Shown: positions 6,384-6,403 of the stretch, in pieces
How positions within the stretch are numbered: the stretch's first letter is position 1
Layout: each line of letters begins with the position of its first letter
NCBI GenBank assembly: GCA_900766795.1
Contig: CAAFWX010000006.1
Span: 1 to 6,403 of the forward strand
DNA length: 6,403 bases
Direction of reading: 5' to 3'
DNA from: Oscillospiraceae bacterium
Lineage (GTDB): Bacteria > Bacillota_A > Clostridia > Oscillospirales > Ruminococcaceae
Made by a program: the position numbers and the translations under genes
Notes under the pieces: model-generated
Told to the model about the DNA's origin: nothing
The model's input: the letters and a program-made list of their open reading frames with translations, nothing else
Databases searched by the model: none

Positions 6384-6403
6384 AGATCGGAAGAGCACAC
6401 GTC
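6384..6403. other. Illumina adapter sequence (right end)
   Basis: The final 20 bases, beginning AGATCGGAAGAGC and continuing CACACGTC, match the Illumina TruSeq read-through adapter exactly. The genomic sequence ends at 6383; base 6384 could also be the A added during library preparation. The reading frame of the chemoreceptor runs open through this artefact. Confidence 0.97.

Noticed and set aside
6372..6399. A 9-bp inverted repeat (TGTGCTCTT / AAGAGCACA) at the right end.
   Set aside because: One arm lies inside the Illumina adapter, so the pairing is not a genomic structure. The other arm is ordinary chemoreceptor coding sequence.

Overview
The window looks like one assembled fragment of a Gram-positive, probably Clostridia/Oscillospirales-type (Ruminococcaceae-like) gut or rumen bacterium. 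The grounds are moderately GC-rich genes with strong AGGAGG-type ribosome binding sites, a lipoprotein-type solute-binding protein, short Rho-independent terminators and a Firmicutes-style amino-acid ABC transporter. This placement is inference; no rRNA or other marker gene is present. Both ends carry Illumina adapter sequence (1-10 and 6384-6403), so the biological sequence is about 11-6383. Both terminal genes are cut by the fragment ends, and no start codon proposed near those ends is real.

Layout, left to right: (i) the C-terminal part of an AraC-family regulator on the + strand (to 494); (ii) a bidirectional terminator (502-537) shared with the convergent minus-strand cluster; (iii) a minus-strand amino-acid uptake cluster, in transcription order: promoter (4405-4433), lipoprotein solute-binding protein (4312-3491), a palindromic MITE-like insertion (3303-3479), an intrinsic terminator (3297-3269), a permease with an unusual N-terminal extension (3229-2252), a GlnQ/HisP-type ATPase (2238-1474) and an EamA/DMT-family transporter (1472-537) that starts one base after the ATPase stop; (iv) a methyl-accepting chemotaxis protein on the minus strand (6383-4624), 5'-truncated, with its own terminator (4602-4572).

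The binding protein, permease and ATPase together form a polar amino-acid importer. Terminator-limited read-through would give more binding protein than membrane complex. The EamA carrier, probably an exporter of amino acids or related metabolites, is translationally coupled to the ATPase. The chemoreceptor has a Cache-type extracellular sensor and implies a motile host; its ligand cannot be read from the sequence.

The gene content is ordinary. The items most worth a second look are the non-coding ones: the MITE-like element, which appears to have split the binding-protein gene from its own terminator and left a reconstructable empty site; a helically phased direct repeat touching the -35 box; a hairpin predicted at the very 5' end of the mRNA; and the adapter-bounded ends. 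I did not find a convincing new multi-gene system.
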